The position numbers and the translations under genes were made by a program. A DNA stretch of 64,000 nucleotides, taken from assembly GCA_964343805.1 (NCBI GenBank), contig CAYFLR010000002.1:155475-219474 (forward strand), read 5' to 3'. Below, one piece after another: positions 8,352 through 16,276 of this stretch; within the stretch, counting starts at the first letter, position 1, and every line of letters begins with the position of its first letter. Source of the DNA: CAYFLR01 sp964343805. GTDB lineage: Bacteria; Bdellovibrionota_B; Oligoflexia; CAYFLR01. The notes beneath the pieces are model-generated. The model had not been told where the DNA came from. It did not search any database and saw only the letters and a program-made list of their open reading frames with translations.

Positions 8352-9087
8352 TCCGATTGAATTCGGCTATATCCTCAGCATATCCTAATACTTTCGCCTG
8401 ATAATGGTATTGTTCAGCTGGATCTCCATTGTATCTGACAAGGGCATTCTGGTAAGTCTCATACATGTCATCTGTTTTAAAAACTGTCAGAAGTACTTTT
8501 AATAGCACGGCTCCATACACCAAAGCATAATCGGGATGTTGTTTCATATGCTCCTTACACTGCCAGTAGCTGTCAGCAACTTCCCATAGGTGATACCATT
8601 CCTCCTCATTTATTTCGGGGAGCACACAATATTTTAGGACTTTGTTTAAATGTTTGATAGTGGACCTGCGTGCATAATTGTTACCTCTTTGCCCCAGTTG
8701 ATCATGAACCTCTTGCAGACCTGCACTCGTAAACTGAGTAAGGCCAGCTGCTCCGGTGGGACTTACAGCTTGCCTATTAAAGGAAGACTCCTGATAGATG
8801 AGTCCGGTAAAAACATTGGCGTCCAGCGCAAAGCACTCTGAAATCATAAGTATTTTGTCTGCTAACACTTCGGTGGGTAATTCGGGATCAAATCTATTGG
8901 GAACCTTAAAAGTGATGAAATCCTCAATGGTCTCTTTGCTGGGCTGCTCAAAGAGCAGTAGCTCATTCTCAATCCCTTGCGTGGCAAAGTAGCCTTTAGT
9001 GGGGCTAATCTCCTCACTTTTTAAAGGGGGGAATGAGGCAAGGGTTGTGGAAAGGAAACAAATCCCCAAGAAAGATAAGATCTTCAT
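8335..9087 (-). CDS. Lytic transglycosylase, SLT domain
   Basis: The 250-aa product has a signal peptide (about residues 1-18) and a transglycosylase SLT domain from about residue 80. The catalytic Glu is most likely E100 in GLIYQESSFN, followed by AVSPTGAAGLTQF, the standard second motif. A later YQNALVRYNG segment matches the usual C-terminal part of the fold. The family cleaves the glycan strands of peptidoglycan with formation of 1,6-anhydro ends, acting in the periplasm. The gene is monocistronic and convergent with the Cys-rich gene. Confidence 0.9.
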   Translation of the reverse strand: MKILSFLGICFLSTTLASFPPLKSEEISPTKGYFATQGIENELLLFEQPSKETIEDFITFKVPNRFDPELPTEVLADKILMISECFALDANVFTGLIYQESSFNRQAVSPTGAAGLTQFTSAGLQEVHDQLGQRGNNYARRSTIKHLNKVLKYCVLPEINEEEWYHLWEVADSYWQCKEHMKQHPDYALVYGAVLLKVLLTVFKTDDMYETYQNALVRYNGDPAEQYHYQAKVLGYAEDIAEFNRTIPIK

Positions 9088-9197
9088 ATTAAAGTCCTTT
9101 TTTTAGATGGTTATATATAAAAATAGCAAAAAAGTGACTTTTTAGCAATGCCATGATAAAGGGGGGGGAAACTGAAACTCTTATCAGGAGAATCAAA

Positions 9198-9544
9198 ATG
9201 CAGCAAGACTCATCACACTCCTTAGTTATGGGATATATTCTATGGATATTTGGCTTTATGGGTGCCCATCGTTTCTATTACGGCCGCCCCATATCTGGAA
9301 CCATTTGGCTATTTACTTTAGGCTTATTGGGAATCGGCTGGATAATTGATCTCATCTTAATACCTGGCATGGATCAAGAGGCTGATTTTACATATCGTAC
9401 CGGTCATACCAACTATGATCTTGCCTGGATTTTATTGACCTTTCTCGGCGTGTTTGGCGCTCATCGTTTTTATATGGGAAAACTCTTCACCGGTCTTATA
9501 TATCTACTCACTGCCGGAATAGCTGGCTTAGGTATCAGATATGA
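9198..9544 (+). CDS. Double TM2-domain membrane protein, 3' end lost in a gap
   Basis: ATG 9198 has AGGAG at 9186-9190. The product carries two TM2-type hairpins: LWIFGFMGAHRFYYGRPISG...GWIIDLILIPGM and LTFLGVFGAHRFYMGKLFTG...AGLGIRYD. Each has the conserved GAHRFY turn between membrane helices. TM2 proteins are small inner membrane proteins of poorly defined function. The frame runs into a 10-N gap at 9545. TM2 domains usually continue with a DxWTLN-like segment, so only the last residues should be missing, but the stop cannot be placed. Confidence 0.85.
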
Positions 9545-9579
9545 NNNNNNNNNNCAGCAACATCCCTAGTTATTACCAC

Positions 9580-9669
9580 CTGGCTGGCCGCACCTCGCCG
9601 GCCGCACCTCGCCGGCCGCACCTCGCCGGCCACACCTCGCCGGCCGCACCTCGCCGGCCACACCTCGCC
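9580..9669. repeat. GC-rich 14-nt tandem repeat
   Basis: About six copies of a 14-nt unit close to GGCCGCACCTCGCC, with one variant base (GGCCAC), follow the 10-N gap. The tract is much more GC-rich than its surroundings. The gap may hide further copies. A short ORF crosses it, but the Pro/Arg/His-type repeat it gives is not convincing as protein. Confidence 0.85.
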
Positions 9670-9676
9670 AATCTAG

Positions 9677-9860
9677 TTAATCCGGCCTTAGAGTTCGTTG
9701 ATAAATCATTACCGGCTTTTGAGTCTGCATTTGAAGCTTAATCCGGCCTTAGAGTTCGTTGATAAATCATTAGCGGGTTTTGAGTCCGCTATAGAAGCTT
9801 AATCCGGCCTTAGAGTTCGTTGATAAATCATTAGCGGCTTTTGAGTCCGCATTTGACTCC
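9677..9860. repeat. 61-nt tandem repeat, three copies
   Basis: Copies begin at 9677, 9738 and 9799 (TTAATCCGGCCTTAGAGTTC...), exactly 61 nt apart, with only a few differences. 61 is not a multiple of three, so it is not a coding repeat. Together with the GC-rich 14-mers it occupies most of the gene-free stretch 9560-10107. The remainder (9861-10107) is AT-rich; I see only the AAGGAG leader of the next gene there. Confidence 0.9.
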
Positions 9861-10107
9861 TTAAATCGACTATACAATTTCTGGTAATTTATATCACAAT
9901 TATAATTAAAGACCGCTTTATAATACGCAGAAAAATAGATTTTTTTATCACAAAAGTTTAAATACAATCATTCCCTAGTGTCCGACTTATATTAAGTGGG
10001 GGAAAATATGTTAATTAGCGCCTGTAATTATGAAAAATTCAATTATAACTTTACAAAACCATTAGCTCGAGTTAGATCTACCCTCAGAACTAATTTAAGG
10101 AGCAATT

Positions 10108-11550
10108 ATGCGATTACTTATCATGACTGGAATTCTAGGACTGACCCTCTCATTATTCACTCCTCTATACGCCGAAGCCGCTCTCACCGCAGATGATGTT
10201 AAGAAAATGGTGCTTGAACGCAACCAATCGGTAAAAATGGCCTACGAGAAACTTTTCCAATCACGTCAGCAAGTTAAAGTGGCTATTGCCAACTTTTTAC
10301 CTCGCATCAATTTGATTAGTTTAAGTACTGCCATGGTGGGAATTTGGACATCCCTTAAAAGTATTTATTGGTCTAAAGATGTACTCTATTCAGCTCCCAC
10401 CAACTGGTTTAATTATCGCAGTAGTAAATATATGGCTTTAGCTGAGAAGTATGTACTAGAAGCTATTAAACTCAATATTCAAAAAGAGGTGGCTCTTCTT
10501 TACTACAACATATTATTGGACGAAGGATCTCTGGCCATTCTACAAGATGAATTAGCTGTCATATTAGAGCAGATGACTATGCTGCAAACAGAGGTGGATT
10601 TAGGACAAAGCGATGGTAAAGAGTTGGTGGAGAAAACCAAAGAAAAACTCAGCTTAGAAAAGAGCTTGGTTCTGCTAGAAAATATGCTGGTGGCTGAAAG
10701 AAGTGCCCTCAAAAATTTGTTATTTCTATCTCCAGGGCAGGAAGTATTGTTAGCTCCTATAACTGTATCTTTGAATGATGAAATCATGAACAAATCGGTT
10801 GAAGAGTACGTTCAAATCGCATTGGAACGATCTCCTGAAGTAAAGGAAGCTGGCTACTTAATTCAAGCGGCTCAAAAGAAACGAACTGCAGCTGTTTGGT
10901 CTTTCATTGGTTTTTCCGGCATTGGTTTTGATTACTTCTCTCAGATCCGCATTGGAAATTCTCAGGTGAGGGCCATGCGTAGTAATCGGGATCAAATGCA
11001 AGTGGAGATTCAGAACCAGACATTTACGGCCTATCACAATATTTTTGACGCCTTTTTACAAGAGAAATTGGAAAGGAAGCATTTAGCATTAAATGAGGAG
11101 CTTTTTACCAGAGAACAAACCTATTATGACTTAGGAAAAACGGATCTTCATACTCTCCTCAACGCCAAAATGTTGGTGGTGAGAGATCGAAGAAATGTTC
11201 ACATCGCTAAGTTTAACTCATATGTCAAAAGAGAAGAGTTAGAACGTCTTATCGGAGAAAGGGTGAATGCAGACACCTCTACGATTACCCAACCAGAAAA
11301 CTTAGACAATTTAAAAATTCATTCCCAAGTTAGAAAAAAGTTCAGATGGTACCATCACTCCTTACAGATAGAAGGCAATTTAGAAGGAATAGAAAGTGTC
11401 ACTTATACTCTCGCAAATTCTCGGCTAAAGCCTAAGCAAATCACCAATCCCAGTCAGAATTATAAATGGAGCTTCCGTTCCAAAAAGAGAAGTTACACAG
11501 TCACTGCATTGGTTAGATATAGTGATGGAAGTGAAAAGGAAATCTTCTAG
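10108..11550 (+). CDS. TolC-family outer membrane protein with C-terminal pYEATS-like domain
   Basis: The 480-aa product has a signal peptide ending near YAEAAL. About residues 25-390 have the two-fold repeated helical plan of outer membrane efflux proteins: MVLERNQSVKMAYEKLFQS, LQTEVDLGQSDGKELVEK, ALERSPEVKEAGYLIQAA, REQTYYDLGKTDLHTLLNA. From about residue 410 a separate domain reads FRWYHHSLQIEGN...IESVTYTL...YTVTALVRYSDGSEKEI. This matches the prokaryotic YEATS pattern (beta sandwich, VxYTL then a final xVxxxDG strand). Such a fusion to TolC is unusual. No inner membrane pump is adjacent. The TolC call is sound; the pYEATS call is by motif only. Confidence 0.8.
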   Translation: MRLLIMTGILGLTLSLFTPLYAEAALTADDVKKMVLERNQSVKMAYEKLFQSRQQVKVAIANFLPRINLISLSTAMVGIWTSLKSIYWSKDVLYSAPTNWFNYRSSKYMALAEKYVLEAIKLNIQKEVALLYYNILLDEGSLAILQDELAVILEQMTMLQTEVDLGQSDGKELVEKTKEKLSLEKSLVLLENMLVAERSALKNLLFLSPGQEVLLAPITVSLNDEIMNKSVEEYVQIALERSPEVKEAGYLIQAAQKKRTAAVWSFIGFSGIGFDYFSQIRIGNSQVRAMRSNRDQMQVEIQNQTFTAYHNIFDAFLQEKLERKHLALNEELFTREQTYYDLGKTDLHTLLNAKMLVVRDRRNVHIAKFNSYVKREELERLIGERVNADTSTITQPENLDNLKIHSQVRKKFRWYHHSLQIEGNLEGIESVTYTLANSRLKPKQITNPSQNYKWSFRSKKRSYTVTALVRYSDGSEKEIF

Positions 11551-12011
11551 CGTTTTGCCTTGCACTTTTTAAGAGCTATTTTAAATTTCTTTTTACTCTT
11601 ATGCTTACGATAGCTTTTGAGAGCCTTCTTTTTACAAGTAATATAGCCCTTCCCAGCTTTTAATCCCTTGCGAACACAGACCTTGCGGATGGATTTTACA
11701 ATTTTCATTTTTACTTTGACAGAGTGGGGCTTTTTGTACTTTTTCTTGATGGACTTCACACAGGAAGGATATTTTTTTTGCGCTTTGTTTATGGTTTTAT
11801 CAAGAGCTTTTCCCTTAAGGCCATCTTTGGCTGCTTTGGCTTTGTTTTTGGCTTTGCTTTTGGCCTTATTAGCTTTTTTCTTGGCCTTGCTCTTGGCGTC
11901 TTTGACACTTTTACCGGCTTTTTCTTTGGCTTTGGAGGTGATGGAATCAAACATTCCTGCTTGCAAAGAGGTGCTAATAATAAAAAGAGATCCTAGAATT
12001 ATTAATTTCAT
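11547..12011 (-). CDS. Secreted, extremely Lys/Ala-rich basic protein
   Basis: AGGAG spaced before ATG 12011-12009 sets the start; the longer open frame to 12050 lacks this. The product is 154 aa: a signal peptide of about 18 residues, then a KAK/KKA repeat region (KAKSKAKNKAKAAKDGLKGK) resembling histone H1-like tails. A C-terminal half follows with four Cys, in SCVKSIKKKY, VCVRKG, TCKKK and KCKAKR. An exported protein this basic could bind DNA, LPS or anionic polymer, but that is speculation. It overlaps the end of the TolC-pYEATS gene by 4 nt (convergent). Confidence 0.75.
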   Translation of the reverse strand: MKLIILGSLFIISTSLQAGMFDSITSKAKEKAGKSVKDAKSKAKKKANKAKSKAKNKAKAAKDGLKGKALDKTINKAQKKYPSCVKSIKKKYKKPHSVKVKMKIVKSIRKVCVRKGLKAGKGYITCKKKALKSYRKHKSKKKFKIALKKCKAKR

Positions 12012-12012
12012 A

Positions 12013-12504
12013 TCAGGACTCCTGCTTGGGTTCCTCAGACTTTGTTCCACTCGAACCTTCTAGTTCTTTCAGCCTCATTGAAAGCTTGGTGACCACTAAA
12101 GCGATCTCTTTGAGATAATCATTCGCTCTTAGATTGAGTGGATGTCCATACTCACCTTCTAAGAGTGTCTCTTTAATAAACTTACAGATATGATAACTGG
12201 CACCTACAATTCGATGGGTTTGCACTATAATAAAAGCTCCTCCAAGAACAAAGAATATGAACATAATGATGACCAGTCCGATTCCGAAACCACTGATCTC
12301 TTCCATGGCGAAAATTTTAGCCTCATCTGAAACTTCAGAAAGCTCAATCATCACTTCCAGAAATTCGCTCAAGGAAATATAGGCGTAAATGCCTACGGTA
12401 AGAGTAAAAAGAAAGATGATACCAAACATATAGAAGCTGAAACGAAACTGCATGATGGGATCAATGATGAAATTTTTTATACTTCTTTTATCTGATGCGG
12501 CCAT
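12013..12504 (-). CDS. Two-helix membrane protein with HAMP-like region
   Basis: The 163-aa product has transmembrane helices at about residues 22-45 and 73-95. These are followed by THRIVGASYHICKFIKETLL and LNLRANDYLKEIALVVTKL, a layout like the HAMP linker of chemoreceptors and kinases, but no signalling domain follows. It lies one base from the Lys-rich gene, which starts just downstream, and may be cotranscribed with it. It could modulate a sensor or chemoreceptor. The family name is uncertain. Confidence 0.6.
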   Translation of the reverse strand: MAASDKRSIKNFIIDPIMQFRFSFYMFGIIFLFTLTVGIYAYISLSEFLEVMIELSEVSDEAKIFAMEEISGFGIGLVIIMFIFFVLGGAFIIVQTHRIVGASYHICKFIKETLLEGEYGHPLNLRANDYLKEIALVVTKLSMRLKELEGSSGTKSEEPKQES

Positions 12505-12516
12505 AATAAACTCCTA

Positions 12517-12954
12517 TTAATCACCAAACCCAACCCCAATAGAGATTTGGTGAGTGTTGAGGTCATTGGAAAAGACAAAATAGTAGCCCCAAGTGAGGCG
12601 GTCAATATATTTATAGTAGCTTTTTTCTAGGGACCAGTTGAAGTTGGCTCCTAGAACAAAATTATTCTTAAACCCAAACCAGGTTTGCCATCCCGCTCCA
12701 AATTCAAAGGTAAAAGGATAAAAATGCCCCACGTTGATCATGGGTAAATAGAAGAGCGAGAAAATGAGATCACTGGATTCGGCGTTGGCCACTGGCCAGA
12801 TCCCTAAGCGTCCTCTTAAGGAGAAAAAGTTGGTGAGGTGAACTAAAGGAGTCCAGAAAAAGGTGGGGCTTAGGCTGTATCCCCATTTGGTAAACTGCAG
12901 AAAAATTTGAGAGGAAAATTCAAAGGAAACCAGATTAAAACGACTGTTTTGCAT
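12517..12954 (-). CDS. Exported barrel-like protein, 3' part of a frame-broken gene
   Basis: The 145-aa ORF is aromatic-rich with alternating hydrophobic strands (FEFGAGWQTWFGF, NFVLGANFNWSLEKSYYKY) and ends GVGFGD, as in outer membrane beta proteins. It lacks a signal peptide of its own. Translating upstream in its frame continues as IFKKYDILMQNSRF, exactly where the frame of the ORF 12870-13475 stops making sense. One missing base near 12980 would join the two into a protein of about 320 residues. Confidence 0.6.
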   Translation of the reverse strand: MQNSRFNLVSFEFSSQIFLQFTKWGYSLSPTFFWTPLVHLTNFFSLRGRLGIWPVANAESSDLIFSLFYLPMINVGHFYPFTFEFGAGWQTWFGFKNNFVLGANFNWSLEKSYYKYIDRLTWGYYFVFSNDLNTHQISIGVGFGD

Positions 12955-13475
12955 GAGAATATCGTACTTTTTAAAGATCCCTTCACCTTAATATTCACAA
13001 GGCGGAAGATTTTTCCTTTGAGTGGTTCGAAGGTCCATTTGACATGAGGCTGGCGAGCGAAGGTTTTTTCTCCAATATCTAATTTAAAAAACTTTCCTTC
13101 ATAAAAATTAAGCTGATGACCAAGGGCAGTGACTTTACCTAGCGATGGAAAATCCCATCGGTACTTTAGCTGCTTCTTCCGCTTTTTCCAGGGAATACCT
13201 TCCACCATAAGGTAGACGGTTTTTAACTCCAGGCTAAATTTTTGCTCTTTAAAATGTTGAATGCGGAATTTACGACCATTGACTATGATCGTATGCACAT
13301 TCACTTTGGTTTTGACCAGTTGTTTGCCGTTCCATTTAATTGAGAAGGGAATAAAGGTTCCTTCCACCACATTATCTTTCGGAATAATGCGGATAGATTC
13401 TTTAGCAAGTAAGGAGGAAGGTAGGAGAAGGAAGCAACCGAACAAAACATAGAGTCTTATGATATTCGTTTTCAA
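12870..13475 (-). CDS. Exported protein, 5' part of a frame-broken gene
   Basis: The 201-aa ORF has a clear signal peptide (YVLFGCFLLLPSSLLAKE) and a beta-rich basic region up to about residue 168. The last about 33 residues are probably an out-of-frame tail: the true product most likely switches to the frame of 12517-12954. No family is recognised. It may be an outer membrane or periplasmic protein, and it is divergent from the copper efflux operon. Confidence 0.6.
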   Translation of the reverse strand: MKTNIIRLYVLFGCFLLLPSSLLAKESIRIIPKDNVVEGTFIPFSIKWNGKQLVKTKVNVHTIIVNGRKFRIQHFKEQKFSLELKTVYLMVEGIPWKKRKKQLKYRWDFPSLGKVTALGHQLNFYEGKFFKLDIGEKTFARQPHVKWTFEPLKGKIFRLVNIKVKGSLKSTIFSCKTVVLIWFPLNFPLKFFCSLPNGDTA

Positions 13476-13717
13476 ATATGTTCTCTCGATATATTTGGGT
13501 TTATTAATACTTTAATATTAATCTGTTAAAGCGATCTAAACAAGGTTTATTTATATATATGGTAATGGACCTTGTGACCCTGCATCTCAAATGATATCCT
13601 GTAGCTAAAATAAAAATATTATTAATTATAGTTGGTTATGAGGTTATTGTCACAATTGAAGAGATCTCTCCGTATTAATTATTGTTTGAACCGGTGTATC
13701 AAGGAACTTAAAAAATA

Positions 13718-14920
13718 ATGAAACTGCTCTATTTATCCATAATGTTTATATATACCAGTGGGTTACATGCCTCTTCTTTTACCAAAGCTCTGCGAGAACT
13801 TAAAAATCACGAACAGATTAAGGCACTGCAAGCTGACGCATCCTCTTTAGCGCATTTGGCAAAAGTTAAGGGATCGTGGGGGAATCCCAAATTAAAGTTA
13901 GCAGCCAAAAACTTCAGTACCGGTAGCTTTGATTATGCAGGCAATCCTATGACGGGTATCGAATTGGGTTTGACTCAGAAACTTCCCTTGACCAACAAGT
14001 ACAACCTGCAGGCCAACACCATCTTGGATATGAAAAAAGCCAAAGAACTGCAAAGACAATTAGCCTTAGAAAAACTCAGTAAAAAACTATGGGAATCTGT
14101 GATCCTTGAAAGATTGAAAAGGGAAGAGATCTCGATACTAAAAGATAATCTGGTTTGGTTACAAAAAATGTCACGAGTCACTCAGAAGCTATACGCCACT
14201 GGAAAGGTATCCCAAGCTAATTTGTTAGATATTCAAACCCGAACTTCTGAGCTAGCTATTTCTTTGAGTAATAAAGATTATGAACTCCAAAGGTTAGAGC
14301 CTGATTTTCGTTATTTAATGGGGGAAAGTTATGAGCCCATTAATCCATCGACCATCCCTTGGACTCGGCTTTTCACCAGTAAAAAGAAGGGCGCATACGA
14401 TGTGCAAGAAAAAATTCAGCAAGTAGGTATAAGCTCAAAACAAAAACAAATGAAGGCAGAGAAAATGGCTCGTGTACCAGATCTTATGTGGTCTTTGGGC
14501 TATACTTTTCGAGCTGATCCACAGGATAATCTTATTACATCTGCTATTACCTTTGATTTACCCTTCTCCGATAGCACCAAGGGAACTTATAAAAAAACAG
14601 CCTTTTTAATAAGAACCCATCAAGAGAAACTGGTCGACTATAAAAATCAAAGGCAACGAAATGGAGACAAAATAAAAAGTGATATTGCCAAGGTTCAGCA
14701 CGAACTCTCACTGCTTAAGAACCAAACTCTGGTTTATGCCCATAATGCGAGAGACATTACTGCCACCTCTTATGGTTTAGGCAATGCCAGTTATATAGAG
14801 CTACTTCAAGCCGAACTTAAACTTCAGCAACTACTAATGCGCCAGGCTGCTCTCCGTTCTCATAGTGACTTGCAGCGAGTTAAACTTAAATTTACATTGG
14901 GAGAATCTCTCTATGAATAA
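13718..14920 (+). CDS. Outer membrane factor of metal efflux pump (CusC/TolC type)
   Basis: The 400-aa product has a signal peptide (about 1-18) and the paired helical hairpins of the outer membrane efflux family: QKLYATGKVSQANLLDIQTR in the first half and ATSYGLGNASYIELLQAELK in the second. These are the conserved Y-xG-xxxxxLLxx motifs at the helix turns. It would form the exit duct of the tripartite pump encoded downstream. The last bases overlap the start of the fusion-protein gene (ATGAATAA, 14913-14920), showing tight coupling. It is slightly shorter than typical CusC (about 450 aa). Confidence 0.88.
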   Translation: MKLLYLSIMFIYTSGLHASSFTKALRELKNHEQIKALQADASSLAHLAKVKGSWGNPKLKLAAKNFSTGSFDYAGNPMTGIELGLTQKLPLTNKYNLQANTILDMKKAKELQRQLALEKLSKKLWESVILERLKREEISILKDNLVWLQKMSRVTQKLYATGKVSQANLLDIQTRTSELAISLSNKDYELQRLEPDFRYLMGESYEPINPSTIPWTRLFTSKKKGAYDVQEKIQQVGISSKQKQMKAEKMARVPDLMWSLGYTFRADPQDNLITSAITFDLPFSDSTKGTYKKTAFLIRTHQEKLVDYKNQRQRNGDKIKSDIAKVQHELSLLKNQTLVYAHNARDITATSYGLGNASYIELLQAELKLQQLLMRQAALRSHSDLQRVKLKFTLGESLYE

Positions 14921-16262
14921 GCTCTTTACCCTACTCATTTTGCTCTTTTTCTCTTTGGCTGCCTGTACGGAAAAGACAGAGGAAATTCATGAAGGGCATG
15001 ATCACAGTAAAGTTCATAGCTACTTTACCTGTTCTATGCATCCTCAGGTGAAAGAAGATAAGATGGGGAAATGTCCCATTTGTCATATGAACTTAACCTT
15101 AGTGGAAATTGAAGAGGGGGAAGAGGTTGCTCCAGTCAAAGAGCCTCCCAAACCAGTTTGGGTCTGTAAAAACTTTCCTGAGGTTACCAGTCAAAAAGAG
15201 GATATTTGCCCTTTTGACGGTACTCCTATGATTAAGAAAAAAATAGAGAGCAAAGCGCCCCAGATTGTCGCTAAGATTAAGCTTCGCAAAGCCCAGCTCT
15301 CCCATTTTAAACCGGATTTTTTTCCCGTAACCTCCATGAAAATGGATAAGAAAGTAAGGCTTCTCGGCTCAGTGAAGCAATCGGAAGAAAAAGAGAGTAC
15401 CATTCCAGCCCGTATCAGTGGGCGGGTTGAAAAAGTTTATATAAAATCCACCGGGAGTCTCATTCAAGTTGGGGATCCGGTGGTTGACCTCTATAGCCCC
15501 AAATTAATCTCCGCTGGTGAAGAGTATATTCTAGCCAAAACCAGCTATCAAAAAAATAGCACCAAAGAGTTCAGAACCTTACTCACTCAATCGGAAGAAA
15601 GATTGGAACTCTGGGGAATAAAACCCTTTCAATTTCGCGGCTGGTATAAAAAAGGAAAAGTCCCTCGTAGAATCACTCTTTTTTCTCCCACCACCGGAAT
15701 TGTTCGTGAGAGAAATGCGGCAGTGGGAAAGTATTTTAAAGAGGGGCAAAACTTTTTTGAACTTTCAGATCTCTCCGAAGTCTGGGTAGAGATGGATGTC
15801 TATGAACAAGATTCAGCTCTGGTGCAAATTGGGCAAAAGCTAGAATTAGAATTTGCCTCTTTACCTGGAGAAAAAGTAGAGGGTGTTATCGATTTTATTA
15901 ATCCCGTTTTAAATGCCAACTCACGAACTCTAAAGGTGAGAACCACCGTGTCCAACCCTTCAGGGCGCTTGAAGCCAGGGATGGTGGCGGAGGCGACTCT
16001 TACTCTAAACTTGCAAGGAGAACCCTTGGTAGTACCTCGCAGTGCCATTATCGACACTGGAATAAGAAAAGTCGTTTGGACAAAAGTGGCAGGCAAACAA
16101 TACCAAGCCAAAACCATTGACACCGGTTACGAGACGGGTGGGTATGTTGAGGTAAAGAGAGGTTTGATGGAAGGGGAAGAGGTGGTAGTGGAAGGAAACT
16201 TTCTACTCGATGCCCAAGCCCAACTTTTTGGCGGTTATGAACGAATGAATACTGGGAAATAG
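14913..16262 (+). CDS. Periplasmic adaptor (CusB type) with heavy-metal-binding domain
   Basis: ATG 14913 overlaps the previous stop. The 449-aa product has a lipoprotein signal (FFSLAAC, Cys18), a His-rich segment, and then a heavy-metal-binding domain YFTCSMHP...GKCPICHMNL (C40, M42, H43, C54, C57, M59). A second similar Cys pair follows (WVCKNFP, ICPFDGTPM). The rest is a membrane fusion protein: the lipoyl half-motif SGRVEKVYIKSTGSLIQVGD, a helical hairpin, LFSPTTGIVRERNAAVGKY, and a beta-barrel with RTLKVRTTVSNP. CusB proteins bind Cu(I)/Ag(I) through Met residues and hand it to CusA. Membership of the operon and the metal domain support copper or silver. Confidence 0.9.
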   Translation: MNKLFTLLILLFFSLAACTEKTEEIHEGHDHSKVHSYFTCSMHPQVKEDKMGKCPICHMNLTLVEIEEGEEVAPVKEPPKPVWVCKNFPEVTSQKEDICPFDGTPMIKKKIESKAPQIVAKIKLRKAQLSHFKPDFFPVTSMKMDKKVRLLGSVKQSEEKESTIPARISGRVEKVYIKSTGSLIQVGDPVVDLYSPKLISAGEEYILAKTSYQKNSTKEFRTLLTQSEERLELWGIKPFQFRGWYKKGKVPRRITLFSPTTGIVRERNAAVGKYFKEGQNFFELSDLSEVWVEMDVYEQDSALVQIGQKLELEFASLPGEKVEGVIDFINPVLNANSRTLKVRTTVSNPSGRLKPGMVAEATLTLNLQGEPLVVPRSAIIDTGIRKVVWTKVAGKQYQAKTIDTGYETGGYVEVKRGLMEGEEVVVEGNFLLDAQAQLFGGYERMNTGK

Positions 16263-16276
16263 AGACGGGAATTATT

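Noticed and set aside
9541..9741. ORF crossing the 14-nt and 61-nt repeats
   Set aside because: It begins in N bases and its protein only mirrors the DNA repeats; the 61-nt period breaks the frame.
9996..10196. 66-codon plus-strand ORF
   Set aside because: It overlaps the signal peptide of the TolC-pYEATS gene out of frame and shows no protein-like character.
11668..12063. Plus-strand hydrophobic ORFs opposite the Lys-rich gene
   Set aside because: AAG/AAA codons read in reverse give Leu/Phe runs. The minus-strand gene has a ribosome site and signal peptide.
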